From Edaphobacter modestus (lineage in GTDB: Bacteria; Acidobacteriota; Terriglobia; Terriglobales; Acidobacteriaceae): a stretch of 64,000 nucleotides of DNA. The notes beneath the pieces were generated by a model, which saw only the letters and a list, made by a program, of their open reading frames with translations, did no database searches and was not told where the DNA came from. Each line of letters begins with the position of its first letter. Positions within the stretch are counted from its first letter, which is position 1. Positions 34,498 through 43,350 of the stretch are shown in pieces. The DNA lies in assembly GCF_004217555.1 (NCBI RefSeq), contig NZ_SHKW01000001.1:4588001-4652000 (forward strand), read 5' to 3'. The position numbers and the translations under genes were made by a program.

Positions 34498-35214
34498 TTA
34501 TTCGCCTTCAAAATCCGTATGTCCGACCGAAGTTCGATCGTCGAAGACATAACAGCCGCCCCGCCACTTACTGGCTTGCTCCGGCATTTCTTCGAGGTAT
34601 CTCAAAATTCCGCCCTTCAGGTGATAGACCTCTTCAAAACCTTCCTGCAGCATGAAGGCTGAAGCTTTCTCACAGCGTATGCCGCCTGTGCAGAACATCG
34701 CGACTTTACGGTGTTTCGTAGGATCAAGATTCTCGCGCACGTAGGTGGCGAAGTCGGAAAATATTTCGATGCCGGGAGTAATTGCTCCGTCGAAAGTACC
34801 GAGTTCGGACTCATAGACGTTTCGCGTGTCGAGCAGCAGGACTTCGGGATTTGTAATCAGTGCATTCCAATTCTGCGGCTGCACGTATTTCCCGGGCCGC
34901 ATCGGATCAACCTTCGCTCGACGAAAGGTAATGATCTCAGGCTTGATCCGAAACTTCAGTCGCTTGAAAGGCAGTTCGTCCGAGAAGGAGAACTTGACCT
35001 CCGCCCTATCTAATCCCACTTTTTCTTCGAGTACCGTCAAAAGGTTCGCGATCGTCGAACGCGAACCTGCCATGGTGCCGTTCACACCTTCGTCAGCAAT
35101 CAGCATCGTGCCACGCAGATCGCTCTCGTTGAACGTCGTCCGTAGTTCTTCGCACAGAGCGTCCGGGGAAGGTAAGGAAACGAATCGATAGAAGGCTGCA
35201 ATTGTGTAGGACAC
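34498..35214 (-). CDS. trhO: tRNA uridine(34) hydroxylase / rhodanese-family TrhO (YceA)
   Basis: Rhodanese-type enzyme that hydroxylates U34 of tRNA to 5-hydroxyuridine. 238 residues from a GTG at 35214, the position where the conserved family sequence begins (SYTIAAFYRFVSLPSPD). The longer reading from 35376 carries 54 unrelated residues. The acylphosphatase-like N-terminal domain contains GTMLIADEGVNGTMAG. The rhodanese domain contains LLLDTRNVYE and the catalytic loop CTGGIRCEKA (Cys175). The C-terminal zinc-type extension of longer homologues is absent. There is no SD before the GTG, so the start is less sure than the identity. Confidence 0.88.
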   Translation of the reverse strand: MSYTIAAFYRFVSLPSPDALCEELRTTFNESDLRGTMLIADEGVNGTMAGSRSTIANLLTVLEEKVGLDRAEVKFSFSDELPFKRLKFRIKPEIITFRRAKVDPMRPGKYVQPQNWNALITNPEVLLLDTRNVYESELGTFDGAITPGIEIFSDFATYVRENLDPTKHRKVAMFCTGGIRCEKASAFMLQEGFEEVYHLKGGILRYLEEMPEQASKWRGGCYVFDDRTSVGHTDFEGE

Positions 35215-35525
35215 GATAACTAGATCATAGAATATTCTGGGTCGCTTACGTTCACTATGCCGACCGGCCCCTTCTAAGTACGCCTTCCGAGATACAGGAA
35301 AGTCGGCTGGATCTCTCGAAGCAGCACGGGGTATGACTTCACAGTTAAAGCATGTCGGCTCAAAGTCGAATCGCATTTTGCAGGTCGCTTGGAGACAGGT
35401 CGATCCAGCAATACCGATCCCTTGATGGGCGACATCGTCTAAGTCGCCCGCGGCGGGTTCAGGTTAGCTAGAGGTAACTTGTGGAAGGTGTCGCTGGAGG
35501 TAAGGGGGGAGAGTTCGCGATTTTT
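35215..35525. other. Intergenic region between trhO and tRNA-Cys
   Basis: About 310 bases without a convincing gene. It contains the in-frame extension upstream of the trhO start and, toward the right, GA-rich sequence just before the tRNA 3' end. No terminator or repeat was recognised. Confidence 0.5.
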
Positions 35526-35601
35526 TGGAGCACCGAGTGGGAATTGAACCCACGAATACTGGTTTTGCAGACCAGCGCGTTAGCCACTTCGCCATCGGTG
35601 C
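35526..35601 (-). tRNA. tRNA-Cys (anticodon GCA)
   Basis: Full cloverleaf on the minus strand. The 7-bp acceptor stem is GCACCGA/TCGGTGC, with discriminator T. The anticodon arm is CTGGT-CTGCAAA-ACCAG with GCA in the loop. The T arm is GTGGG-TTCAATT-CCCAC. The 3' CCA is encoded in the DNA. U as discriminator is the identity base for cysteinyl-tRNA synthetase. Confidence 0.97.
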
Positions 35602-35655
35602 CCTTCACTCCGCTATGCAGGACGCATAACGGAGTGCGATGCACTACAGATTACA

Positions 35656-36312
35656 TTACTTAGGCTGAGTCGTCGTGCGGAGATAGGGCTTGACGGTCTT
35701 ATAACCCGGGAAGATCTTGTCGGCTTCTTCGTTCGAAACCGCTCCCGTGATGATGACGTCGTCGCCTTGCTTCCAATCTGCCGGAGTAGCCACCTTGTGC
35801 TTGGAGGTCAACTGCATGGAGTCCAATACCCGGATGATCTCGTCGAAGTTGCGGCCGGTTGTCATCGGATAAGCCATTGTCAGCTTGATCCGCTTATCCG
35901 GACCAACCACGAAGACCATCCGTACGGTCGCGTTGTCGGCAGGTGTGCGGCCCTCGCAGCTGTCTCCTGCATCGCCCGGCAACATGTCATACAGCTTGGC
36001 GACCTTCAGATCGGTGTCGCCGATAACCGGAAAGTTCACAGGCGAGCCGGTCACCTCTTCGATGTCCTTGGCCCACTTGCCATGATTCTCGACTGGATCC
36101 ACGCTCAGGCCGATCACCTTGGCGCCACGAGCCGCAAACTGGCTCTCGAGCGAGCCCACGGCTCCCAGCTCTGTGGTGCAGACCGGCGTAAAGTCCTTCG
36201 GGTGCGAGAACAGGACGGCCCAATTATCACCAATCCACTCGTGAAACTGGATCGTGCCGTGTGTCGTTTCCGCAGTAAAGTCCGGAGCTACATCGTTGAT
36301 ACGCAGTGACAT
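35656..36312 (-). CDS. 1-Cys peroxiredoxin (Prx6 type)
   Basis: A 218-residue thiol peroxidase reducing H2O2 and alkyl hydroperoxides. The peroxidatic cysteine Cys45 lies in SHPKDFTPVCTTELGA. The extended C-terminal domain (VFVVGPDKRIKLTMAYPMTTGRNFDE and TPADWKQGDDVII) is that of the Prx6 subfamily. Another cysteine is present near residue 123 (GDSCEGR) but not at the usual resolving position. It is cytoplasmic. The SD (AAAGGTAG) lies upstream of the start. Divergent small elements upstream are described separately. Confidence 0.94.
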   Translation of the reverse strand: MSLRINDVAPDFTAETTHGTIQFHEWIGDNWAVLFSHPKDFTPVCTTELGAVGSLESQFAARGAKVIGLSVDPVENHGKWAKDIEEVTGSPVNFPVIGDTDLKVAKLYDMLPGDAGDSCEGRTPADNATVRMVFVVGPDKRIKLTMAYPMTTGRNFDEIIRVLDSMQLTSKHKVATPADWKQGDDVIITGAVSNEEADKIFPGYKTVKPYLRTTTQPK

Positions 36313-36374
36313 GTTCTTTCTACCTTTCGGGGATCCAACCCACGTTCAAATTTTCTACTAGGCCCAGACAGAAA

Positions 36375-36405
36375 ACCCACCCGGGCCGCGGCGGCTTGGG
36401 TGGGT
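36375..36405 (-). terminator. Minus-strand terminator-like hairpin
   Basis: An 8-bp perfect stem ACCCACCC/GGGTGGGT with a GC-rich 15-nt loop. Read on the minus strand it is followed directly by TTTTC. It lies upstream of the peroxiredoxin gene, so it must end a leftward transcript that begins further right. Confidence 0.6.
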
Positions 36406-36412
36406 CTCTGTG

Positions 36413-36547
36413 CTACTCGAAGACGTTTACTCCGATTCGCTCATCCACACCCTCACCGGGCTACAGCGACAGCACATCGGGATCGTGTTGGGCGTCATCG
36501 TCATCGCGCGTCAAAAGATTTCGTACCGCGGCTAGCTCAGCTAGCAT
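36413..36547 (-). other. Possible short gene, decayed gene or small RNA
   Basis: On the minus strand an ATG at 36547 opens a 28-codon frame (MLAELAAVRNLLTRDDDD at its start, ending DPDVLSL) to a TAG at 36461. The same frame continues in coding-like fashion (PGEGVDERIGVNVFE) to a second TAG at 36413, as if one in-frame stop had interrupted a 44-codon gene. It is bracketed by a good promoter (36581-36609) and a terminator (36375-36405), so transcription is likely. Whether the product is a peptide, a remnant or a ~200-nt RNA is open. There is no clear SD. Confidence 0.4.
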
Positions 36548-36580
36548 CAAGCAGGTTGGCCTGATTGCGGTCTAACCAAA

Positions 36581-36609
36581 ACCATAGACTCGGGAGTCTG
36601 CCATGTCAA
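36581..36609 (-). promoter_or_regulatory. Sigma-70-type promoter pointing left
   Basis: Read on the minus strand: TTGACA (36604-36609), exactly 17 nt spacer, TATGGT (36581-36586). The spacer region holds a palindrome AGACTC-GG-GAGTCT (36586-36599) that could be an operator. The -35 overlaps the start codon of phzF, which runs the other way. Confidence 0.55.
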
Positions 36610-37541
36610 CTCTGCCGCCACCCCCTTCCACCGCACATGTGGCCTTCGATTACGCGCTCGTGGACGTCTTTGCCGAACGGCCCCTTGAGGGAAATCAATT
36701 GGCGATCTTCAGCGATGCACGTGGGCTGACAGAGGCCGAGATGCTGGCGCTGGCGCGCGAGACCAATCTCTCGGAGACCACGTTTGTCTTTCCTCGTTCG
36801 CCTGAGATCGAGCGCGAACGAGGGGTGCAGGTTCGTATCTTCACCACCGACGAGGAGCTTCCCTTCGCAGGGCATCCGACCCTCGGGACTGCAAGCTGGC
36901 TTTACTGGAATCATCCTGCCCTGCGTGGAGCGGAAACGATTGCTCTTGATCTGGCGGTCGGTACCATCCCCGTTCGCTTCGCGCCTCCGCAACAGGGAGA
37001 GCAAGGGGTCTTCGGCACCATGCGTCAGAACGATCCCGTCTTCGGACCTCCGCAGGACCATGGTGAGGTAGCGAAGACGCTCGGTCTCCCCCTGGACGAC
37101 ATCGATTCCAGTCTTCCCATTCAGACCGTCACGACAGGGAACTCCTTCTGCATCGTTCCTCTTCGTTCGCTCGACGCCGCGCACAGGCTCGCCGTTCCTC
37201 AGACGGCGTCTGTACAGAGTTATCTGGACAAGCACCATGCAAAGTTCTTTTACTTTCTTACTCGCGCAGATGGCGGCAGCGGTGCCGACTGGCATGCACG
37301 CATGAAGTTCTACAACGGAGAAGATCCCGCCACAGGATCTGCGGCTGGCCCTGCAATTGCATGGCTCGTGAGAAACGGTCTTGCGGCCAGCGGCGAGACC
37401 ATTCTCTTCGAACAGGGAATCGAGATGCATCGTCCCAGCCGGCTCCACGTCTCGGCGAAGATTGTGGGCGACAAAGTCTCTGACGTGTTCGTCGGAGGTC
37501 GCACCATTCCTGTTGCAACGGGACGCTTTTTCCTGCCGTGA
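36603..37541 (+). CDS. PhzF-family isomerase/epimerase-like protein
   Basis: 312 residues with the duplicated diaminopimelate-epimerase-like fold of PhzF. DVFAERPLEGNQLAIF (21-36) holds the GNQ motif. The catalytic Glu58 lies in NLSETTFVF. ELPFAGHPTLGTASWLYW and the C-terminal EDPATGSAAGPAIAWL phosphate-type loop are both present. Members isomerise trans-2,3-dihydro-3-hydroxyanthranilate (phenazine route), but most genomic copies have unknown substrates. No phenazine genes are nearby. Confidence 0.9.
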   Translation: MSTLPPPPSTAHVAFDYALVDVFAERPLEGNQLAIFSDARGLTEAEMLALARETNLSETTFVFPRSPEIERERGVQVRIFTTDEELPFAGHPTLGTASWLYWNHPALRGAETIALDLAVGTIPVRFAPPQQGEQGVFGTMRQNDPVFGPPQDHGEVAKTLGLPLDDIDSSLPIQTVTTGNSFCIVPLRSLDAAHRLAVPQTASVQSYLDKHHAKFFYFLTRADGGSGADWHARMKFYNGEDPATGSAAGPAIAWLVRNGLAASGETILFEQGIEMHRPSRLHVSAKIVGDKVSDVFVGGRTIPVATGRFFLP

Positions 37542-38186
37542 TGCACGCGATTTCAACAGGCAGCCTTTGTGAATCATCAATGAATGCGCGCTAATTCACT
37601 CCACGGTGGATGTGCAAGTTCTAATCTTTTCTCTTTTCGCTCTAGCTTCGCCCTTGCGCTGCGCGTTGTCTCTTCATACTCTTGGCAAGCGTTAACGATT
37701 GTTCTTGCATGCAACGTGCGAGCGCATCGCTGATGAGTCTTTCGCCTGTACTACTGACAACCTGAGTTGAGAGACGCTCGACTGCCGCACAGTCGCGAGT
37801 CTTCCAAGCGCACCATCGCCGCCTGCAACTACGGCCGATTGCGAGCCGCCTTTACCTGGCTCCGCACATAAGGCATCTACGCAGACCGATCCGTTGCGTT
37901 CGAAGAACTCTCGCGGGGCAACCTGCGCTGGTCCGAGTATCTCTCTCACCCTGCGGTCCGGCCTGAACGTGTCGGACGTTGGCACTGCTCCAGCATCGGA
38001 GTGGACAGGAGAGCTTTGCCTCTCTTGTCTGCTCCGCTCCGGAGCGGACAGCCAGTCACGCGCCCGAATCGTCCGGGCCGGACCCGCGGGGAACGCCCGA
38101 ACCATCCGGGCGAGCGGACGCAAACCAGCCGATCCGCTCGCCTGGCCCATCCGCCGGAGCGCCATTACGGCTGCCCACCGGAAGAA
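37542..38186. other. Long intergenic region without a recognisable gene
   Basis: About 645 bases. Several open frames pass through, but none has a plausible start, SD or protein-like composition. The section 38030-38110 is rich in CCGG-type inverted motifs (GCTCCGGAGC, CCGGGCCGG). It may contain the promoter of the downstream receiver gene or remnants of a decayed gene. Confidence 0.4.
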
Positions 38187-38630
38187 GTGAGACTGACCTT
38201 GCGACCGAAGAAGACGATTCTCTGCGTAGACGACAACGAACAAACGCTCTCCGTCCGAACCTTCCTGCTGGAGACCCGCGGATACCGCGTTATCCCAGCG
38301 CTCTCCCCCCAGCACGCTCTCGAGGTTGTCGAGCAGTCGATTCCCGGTTCTCTCGACCTTCTGCTCAGTGACCTCAACATGCCTCAGATGGATGGCAACG
38401 AGCTTGTACGTCGTGCAAAGCAACTGCAACCCGCATTACCCGCCATGATTGTCTCTGGCACTACCGGCTCTTCCGACCGTGCCTGCTGTGCCGATGTATT
38501 TCTCCCTAAAGGCGCCAGTTCGCCCGCCGAGATGATTGAGCGTATTCGCATTCTCGTCGCTCGCAAACGTGGCCCGAAGAGATCGCACATCACGCCACGG
38601 GTCGCCTTCGATCCCGCGATTGCATCCTGA
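38187..38630 (+). CDS. Orphan single-domain response regulator
   Basis: 147 residues from a GTG at 38187 (a TTG at 38199 is the alternative); the longer reading from 38001 is R/P-rich and unlike a protein N-terminus. The receiver hallmarks are complete: CVDDNE (Asp15-Asp16), phosphoacceptor Asp62 in LLLSDLNMPQMDG, the SGTT Thr/Ser switch region and the Lys in FLPKGAS. No output domain or adjacent kinase is present. Confidence 0.85.
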   Translation: MRLTLRPKKTILCVDDNEQTLSVRTFLLETRGYRVIPALSPQHALEVVEQSIPGSLDLLLSDLNMPQMDGNELVRRAKQLQPALPAMIVSGTTGSSDRACCADVFLPKGASSPAEMIERIRILVARKRGPKRSHITPRVAFDPAIAS

Positions 38631-38726
38631 AGATCTAAAGGACCAGGTCGGCACGACGGAGACCGCAGACGATGGTGTGACCAAAACAGCCCACCATCCT
38701 TGTCTCTTCCCGGCCTGGTTCTTGCC

Positions 38727-41093
38727 CTACGCCTCGACCAATCCATAGCGACGCTGCCACTGTTGCTTCAGCCTCGCCCATACCGCGTCCTTCTCATCCT
38801 TCGTCATCGCCGGATCGGGTTTTTCAACGAACCGTGCCGCCTCAGCTTTGGCCACCTCCAGCACCGTACGGTCGCGCAGAAGGTTCGCCACGCGGAACTC
38901 AGGCATTCCTGCCTGGCGGGTTCCGAAAAACTCGCCAGGGCCGCGCTGCTCCAGATCCAGCTCCGCCAACTCGAAGCCATTCTGGGTTGCAACCATCGCG
39001 TCCAGTCTGGCCTCCGCCTGCTCACTCGCCTTGCCGCCGGTCATCAGGATGCAGTAGCTCTTCGTTGAGCCGCGACCCACTCGTCCTCGCAATTGGTGCA
39101 TCTGCGCAAGGCCAAAGCGCTCAGCATGCTCGATCACCATCACCGATGCATTGGGAACATCGACGCCGACTTCGATGACCGTCGTCGCGATCAGCACGTC
39201 GATCTCTCCGCGCTGAAAACGCCTCATGACAACCTCTTTGTCGTCGGCACTCAGCCGTCCATGCAGCAGGGCCAGCCGCAATCCTGCGAGTGCGCCCGTG
39301 CGAAGCTCCTCATACATATCGGTGGCTGCGCGCAGCGCTTTCTTTGGGGCAAAGAGTTTTTCTGTCTTTGCGTTCTTCTTCGGCTTGCTGGCCTTCGACA
39401 TATCCCGGCGGGAAGAGGAACGCAAAGACGCCGTGCTATCCGAACCCTTTTTCTCTGCCTCTTCGTTCGCCTCATCGTGGGCGAAGTCCAGCTCCGGCTG
39501 ATCATCCTTGGCACCCTCGATCACCGGGTACACGATGTAGGCCTGCTGTCCGGCCGCGACCTGCTTGCGGACAAATCTCCAGACGTCCTCAGCGCGCTCC
39601 TCGGTCGTTCGTCGCGTGACAATGGGGGTTCGTCCTGGCGGAAGCTCGTCGATTACGCTGGTCTCAAGGTCTCCATAGAGTGTCAGGGCAAGCGTTCTCG
39701 GAATCGGCGTGGCCGTCATCACCAGCACATCCGGCTCTGCCGACCGTCCGTCCGGCCCCGGCTTCTTCATCAGCTGAAAGCGTTGTTGCACGCCGAAACG
39801 GTGCTGTTCGTCCACAATGACCAGGCCTAGGTTGTCGAAGTCGACCTTCTCTTCGATCAACGCATGGGTTCCGATCGCCAGCTCCGTCTCCCCACGATAG
39901 ATTCTGCTTCTCGCCTCGCGTTTCGCTGCTTCATCCAGTGACCCCGTCAACAACGTCACGCGATACGGTCTTCCCGTGCGCGGCGAGGTAGCATCTTTCA
40001 GCAGCTTGCGCGCGGAAAGATAATGTTGCGTGGCCAGAATCTCCGTGGGTGCCATCAACGCCGCCTGGCAGCCGTTCTCAATGGCAATCAGCGCGGCCTG
40101 CATGGCGACAATCGTCTTGCCTGAACCCACATCGCCCTGCAGAAGTCTTCGCATCGGCTGCGTCCTGCGCATATCTGCCGCAATCTCTCCCAGCACGCGC
40201 TTCTGCGCTGCCGTGGGATGGAAGGGAAGAACCTGCTTCAGCGCCTTGCGAACTCTTTCGTCGGTCACGAAGGCCGTTCCTTCACGATCTCGCAGCCGGC
40301 GGCGTTTCAGCTCCAGTCCAAGCTCGAGATAGAACAGCTCTTCGAAGATCAGCCGCCGATGTCCTGGAGTCCTAGCCGACATCAACTCCGTGACCGGCGT
40401 TCCCGCCTCGGGAAAGTGGACCGATCGGAGAGCCTCGAACCTTCCCGGCAGGCGGAGGCGTTCCAGCAGTCCCGCCGGCAAGGTCTCCGTGCCCCGGCTG
40501 CATTCCTCTCTCAGCTCCTCCAGCAGGGACCAGACCACGCGCCGCAGCCAGCGCGAGGTCAGCTTCGCGCCCCAGGCCGTCGTCCCACCTAAAAATTCAT
40601 AGACGGGAACGATCCGCCCAACCTCCAGCGAGACGAACTCTGCCTCCGGCGAATCCGCCCCAGGCAGAATCTCGAATTGAGGCTGAATCATCTTGAACTT
40701 CCCGACGCTCGATCGCGAGCTCTCGAGCTTGCCGTAAATCGCGATCATCTGTCCCGCGTGAAACTTATCCTTCAGGTAACTGCCGTGGAACCACATGCAC
40801 TTCACCGTGTCCAGACCCTGCCCAACCGTCATCTCGAAGATGGGCATCGAGCGCGTGCGCAGCAAGGCCGAGCCACGGACTTCGCCCACGATTGAGGCCA
40901 TCATGCCAGGCTTCAAGTTGCGGATCGGAACCGGGTTCAAACGGTCTTCATAGCGGAAAGGAAGGTGGTACAGCAGGTCTTCCACGGTTTCGACCCCGCG
41001 TTTGGACAGAGCCGCGGCGACACGCTCCCCCACCCGTTTCACATATTTGATAGGAGTCGAAAGTTCCAGCACAAGATCGATGCTACCAAGCAT
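38727..41093 (-). CDS. recG: ATP-dependent DNA helicase RecG
   Basis: Remodels stalled replication forks and Holliday junctions. 788 residues from the ATG at 41093; an ATG at 41147 in frame is an alternative. The N-terminal wedge/OB domain (DLLYHLPFRYEDR) precedes helicase motifs LLQGDVGSGKT (Walker A), VIVDEQHRFGVQQR (DExH-like) and HQLRGRVGRG (motif VI). The C-terminal TRG region shows GPGEFFGTRQAG. Between motifs III and IV (about residues 526-592) lies a lysine/serine-rich insertion of ~50 residues not usual for RecG. It is divergent from the ABC exporter genes. Confidence 0.95.
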   Translation of the reverse strand: MLGSIDLVLELSTPIKYVKRVGERVAAALSKRGVETVEDLLYHLPFRYEDRLNPVPIRNLKPGMMASIVGEVRGSALLRTRSMPIFEMTVGQGLDTVKCMWFHGSYLKDKFHAGQMIAIYGKLESSRSSVGKFKMIQPQFEILPGADSPEAEFVSLEVGRIVPVYEFLGGTTAWGAKLTSRWLRRVVWSLLEELREECSRGTETLPAGLLERLRLPGRFEALRSVHFPEAGTPVTELMSARTPGHRRLIFEELFYLELGLELKRRRLRDREGTAFVTDERVRKALKQVLPFHPTAAQKRVLGEIAADMRRTQPMRRLLQGDVGSGKTIVAMQAALIAIENGCQAALMAPTEILATQHYLSARKLLKDATSPRTGRPYRVTLLTGSLDEAAKREARSRIYRGETELAIGTHALIEEKVDFDNLGLVIVDEQHRFGVQQRFQLMKKPGPDGRSAEPDVLVMTATPIPRTLALTLYGDLETSVIDELPPGRTPIVTRRTTEERAEDVWRFVRKQVAAGQQAYIVYPVIEGAKDDQPELDFAHDEANEEAEKKGSDSTASLRSSSRRDMSKASKPKKNAKTEKLFAPKKALRAATDMYEELRTGALAGLRLALLHGRLSADDKEVVMRRFQRGEIDVLIATTVIEVGVDVPNASVMVIEHAERFGLAQMHQLRGRVGRGSTKSYCILMTGGKASEQAEARLDAMVATQNGFELAELDLEQRGPGEFFGTRQAGMPEFRVANLLRDRTVLEVAKAEAARFVEKPDPAMTKDEKDAVWARLKQQWQRRYGLVEA

Positions 41094-41167
41094 CCTTCTG
41101 GGCTGCGCCGGTGAACGTGCCCGTAAGGCTCCTGCTAAACTGGCCATACTTCAATACACGGAATTCC

Positions 41168-42070
41168 ATGGCCATAGTTGAACTCCAGAAGGTCCGTAAA
41201 GCCTACGACACCAAAATCGCCGTTGACAGTCTTAGCTTCCGCATCGAGCAGGGAAGCATGTTTGGTCTGTTGGGGCCGAACGGGTCCGGCAAAACCTCCT
41301 CGATCCGCATGATGATCGGGATGACTGTGCCGGATTCCGGTTCTGTTTCTCTCTTCGACCAGCCCTTCGATCGCAAAAACCTGCATCGCGTTGGCTATCT
41401 GCCCGAGGAACGTGGTCTCTACAAGAAGATGAAGGTGATCGACCAGCTTGTCTTCCTCGGTCAGTTGCATGGCCTTGATGTCGTCACTGCTAGCAAGCGC
41501 GCCCATGCCTGGTGCGAGCGAATGGAGATTACCGAGGCCATCCCCAAGAAGACCGAAGAGCTCTCCAAGGGCATGCAGCAGAAGATTCAGTTCATTGCGG
41601 CGCTGTTACACGAGCCTGAGCTCATCATTATGGACGAGCCCTTCAGCGGCCTCGATCCCGTCAACGCCAGCCTGCTGCAGGACACGCTGCTCGATCTCCA
41701 CCGGCAGGGCCGCACCATCCTCTTCTCCACCCATCGCATGGATCAGGTCGAAAAACTCTGCGATAGCATCTGCCTTATCCATCGCGGCCATCTCGTCCTC
41801 TCCGGTCCGATGCAGGAGATCAAATCGCGCTACCCGAAGAACCGCGTCCAGATGGTCTTCGAGGGGGATGCCTCTTTCCTGAATCACCCCTCCGTCGAGG
41901 ATGCGAAGAACTACAACGGCATAGCCGAGATCAAGCTCCGTGACGGCGCCGACGCGCAGCCTCTGCTCGCCGAGGCCGTCTCACGGGCTCGCATCTCGCG
42001 TTTCGAAGTGATGGAGCCCACCCTTGAAGAGATATTCATTGAAAGCGTAGGAGACCGCGTCGATGCATAA
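41168..42070 (+). CDS. ABC transporter ATP-binding protein (NatA-like)
   Basis: 300 residues from the ATG at 41168 (MAIVELQKVRKAYD). Walker A is GPNGSGKT (36-43), the ABC signature is LSKGMQQKIQ, and Walker B is LIIMDEPFSGLDP with the H-loop STHRMDQ. A C-terminal DUF4162-type domain (about 215-300) follows. It powers the permease encoded immediately downstream; the genes overlap by 8 bp. The closest functional class is NatAB, Na+ or drug export. Confidence 0.93.
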   Translation: MAIVELQKVRKAYDTKIAVDSLSFRIEQGSMFGLLGPNGSGKTSSIRMMIGMTVPDSGSVSLFDQPFDRKNLHRVGYLPEERGLYKKMKVIDQLVFLGQLHGLDVVTASKRAHAWCERMEITEAIPKKTEELSKGMQQKIQFIAALLHEPELIIMDEPFSGLDPVNASLLQDTLLDLHRQGRTILFSTHRMDQVEKLCDSICLIHRGHLVLSGPMQEIKSRYPKNRVQMVFEGDASFLNHPSVEDAKNYNGIAEIKLRDGADAQPLLAEAVSRARISRFEVMEPTLEEIFIESVGDRVDA

Positions 42071-43301
42071 TGTATGGCTCATCGCCAAGCGCGAGTACCT
42101 GGAGCGAGTTCGCACCAAGGCCTTTCTCATCTCTACTTTGATGATCCCCCTCCTCATGGGGGGAGGCATCGTCGGCTCCATCATCGCCAGCAGCAAGACC
42201 AAGTCGACCTCGCACATTACGATCGTCTCTCCCGATCAGCAGCTGGCGACCGACCTCCAGAAAGAACTCGAACACGGCAAAGACAGCGAGATGACGGTCG
42301 ATGTCATCTCGCCCGGCAACAGCGCAACCAAGGCATCGCTCGACTCCATGCTCGCTGACAAACAGATCGACGGCTATCTCTGGATCACCCCGGCATCCGA
42401 TCCGAATGCTCGCCCAAGTTTTGCCTACACCCCGCGTTCGACGGCAGACATCAGCACGAAGAGCACGATCACCAGCGCATTGCGCACGGTCCTGATGCGC
42501 GAGCGCCTCTCTCACGACGGTTTGGTCGCGCGCGATGTCGACTCTCTGATGGAGCCAGTCAAGGTCGACACCACGCAAGCCGGAAAAAATGCCGACACCA
42601 CATCGAGCTTCGTTGCCATCTATGTTCTTTTCTTCCTGATGTACATGGTTATTCTGCTCTATGGAATGAACGTAGCCCGATCCATCATCGAAGAAAAGAC
42701 TTCGCGCGTCTTCGAGGTGCTTCTGGCAACCATCAAGCCTGAGGAGATGATGGCCGGCAAGGTCATCGGAGTTGGCTCGGTCGGCCTCACGCAGGTTGCG
42801 GTCTGGCTGCTTACGGCGATCCTGCTCACCAGCGGCTCGTGGATCGGCGCTATCGCGGGCGGCAACGCTCACGTCTCGCTCAGCGCGATGCAGATCATCT
42901 TCTTCGTCGTGTACTTCCTGCTCGGCTACCTGCTCTACTCCTCCATCGCCGCGGCGCTCGGAGCAATGGTCAACTCCGAGCAGGAGCTTCAGCAGCTCAA
43001 CATGATTCTCGTCATGCCGCTCGCAGGGTGCATGTTCGCGCTTGCCCCGGTGATCAGCAATCCCAGTGGTCCGATTGCGCGGATCATTTCGCTGATACCG
43101 TTCTGCACCCCGCTCATCATGTATCTGCGAATCTCTCTGGCCACGCCTCCGGCCTGGGAGATCGCGCTCTCCATCGTCCTGATGATCGTGACGATCTATG
43201 CCATCCTGTGGGTCGCCAGCCGCATCTACCGCGTCGGCATTCTGATGTATGGCAAGCGCCCCAGCCTGCCTGAGATCATGCGCTGGCTAAAATACAGTTA
43301 G
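42063..43301 (+). CDS. ABC-2 type permease (NatB-like)
   Basis: 412 residues. One N-terminal membrane helix (ISTLMIPLLMGGGIVGSII) precedes a large extracytoplasmic domain (about 45-175), then five to six hydrophobic helices from ~180 on (IYVLFFLMYMVILLYGMNVA) with the family motif EEKTSRVFEVLLATIKPEEMM. This is the layout of NatB/ABC2_membrane_3 exporters. It pairs with the preceding ATPase. The substrate is not predictable. Confidence 0.92.
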   Translation: MHNVWLIAKREYLERVRTKAFLISTLMIPLLMGGGIVGSIIASSKTKSTSHITIVSPDQQLATDLQKELEHGKDSEMTVDVISPGNSATKASLDSMLADKQIDGYLWITPASDPNARPSFAYTPRSTADISTKSTITSALRTVLMRERLSHDGLVARDVDSLMEPVKVDTTQAGKNADTTSSFVAIYVLFFLMYMVILLYGMNVARSIIEEKTSRVFEVLLATIKPEEMMAGKVIGVGSVGLTQVAVWLLTAILLTSGSWIGAIAGGNAHVSLSAMQIIFFVVYFLLGYLLYSSIAAALGAMVNSEQELQQLNMILVMPLAGCMFALAPVISNPSGPIARIISLIPFCTPLIMYLRISLATPPAWEIALSIVLMIVTIYAILWVASRIYRVGILMYGKRPSLPEIMRWLKYS

Positions 43302-43309
43302 TCTCACGG

Positions 43310-43334
43310 CCACGACCTCACCCCGAGGTCGTGG
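43310..43334. terminator. Hairpin after the ABC permease gene
   Basis: A 10-bp perfect stem CCACGACCTC/GAGGTCGTGG with a 5-nt loop, starting 9 bp after the permease stop codon and before the acyltransferase gene. There is no T-run, so it may be an attenuator or mRNA stabiliser rather than a strong terminator. Confidence 0.5.
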
Positions 43335-43350
43335 CGGTAAACTCACTCCA

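Noticed and set aside
36531..36545. tRNA-like GGCTAGCTCAGCTAGC sequence
   Set aside because: It resembles a D-arm, but no acceptor or anticodon stem can be paired around it; it is simply the palindrome GCTAGCT-C-AGCTAGC.
37894..38190. Open frames in the gap before the orphan receiver
   Set aside because: R/S/P-rich composition, no SD and no motif; treated as non-coding.
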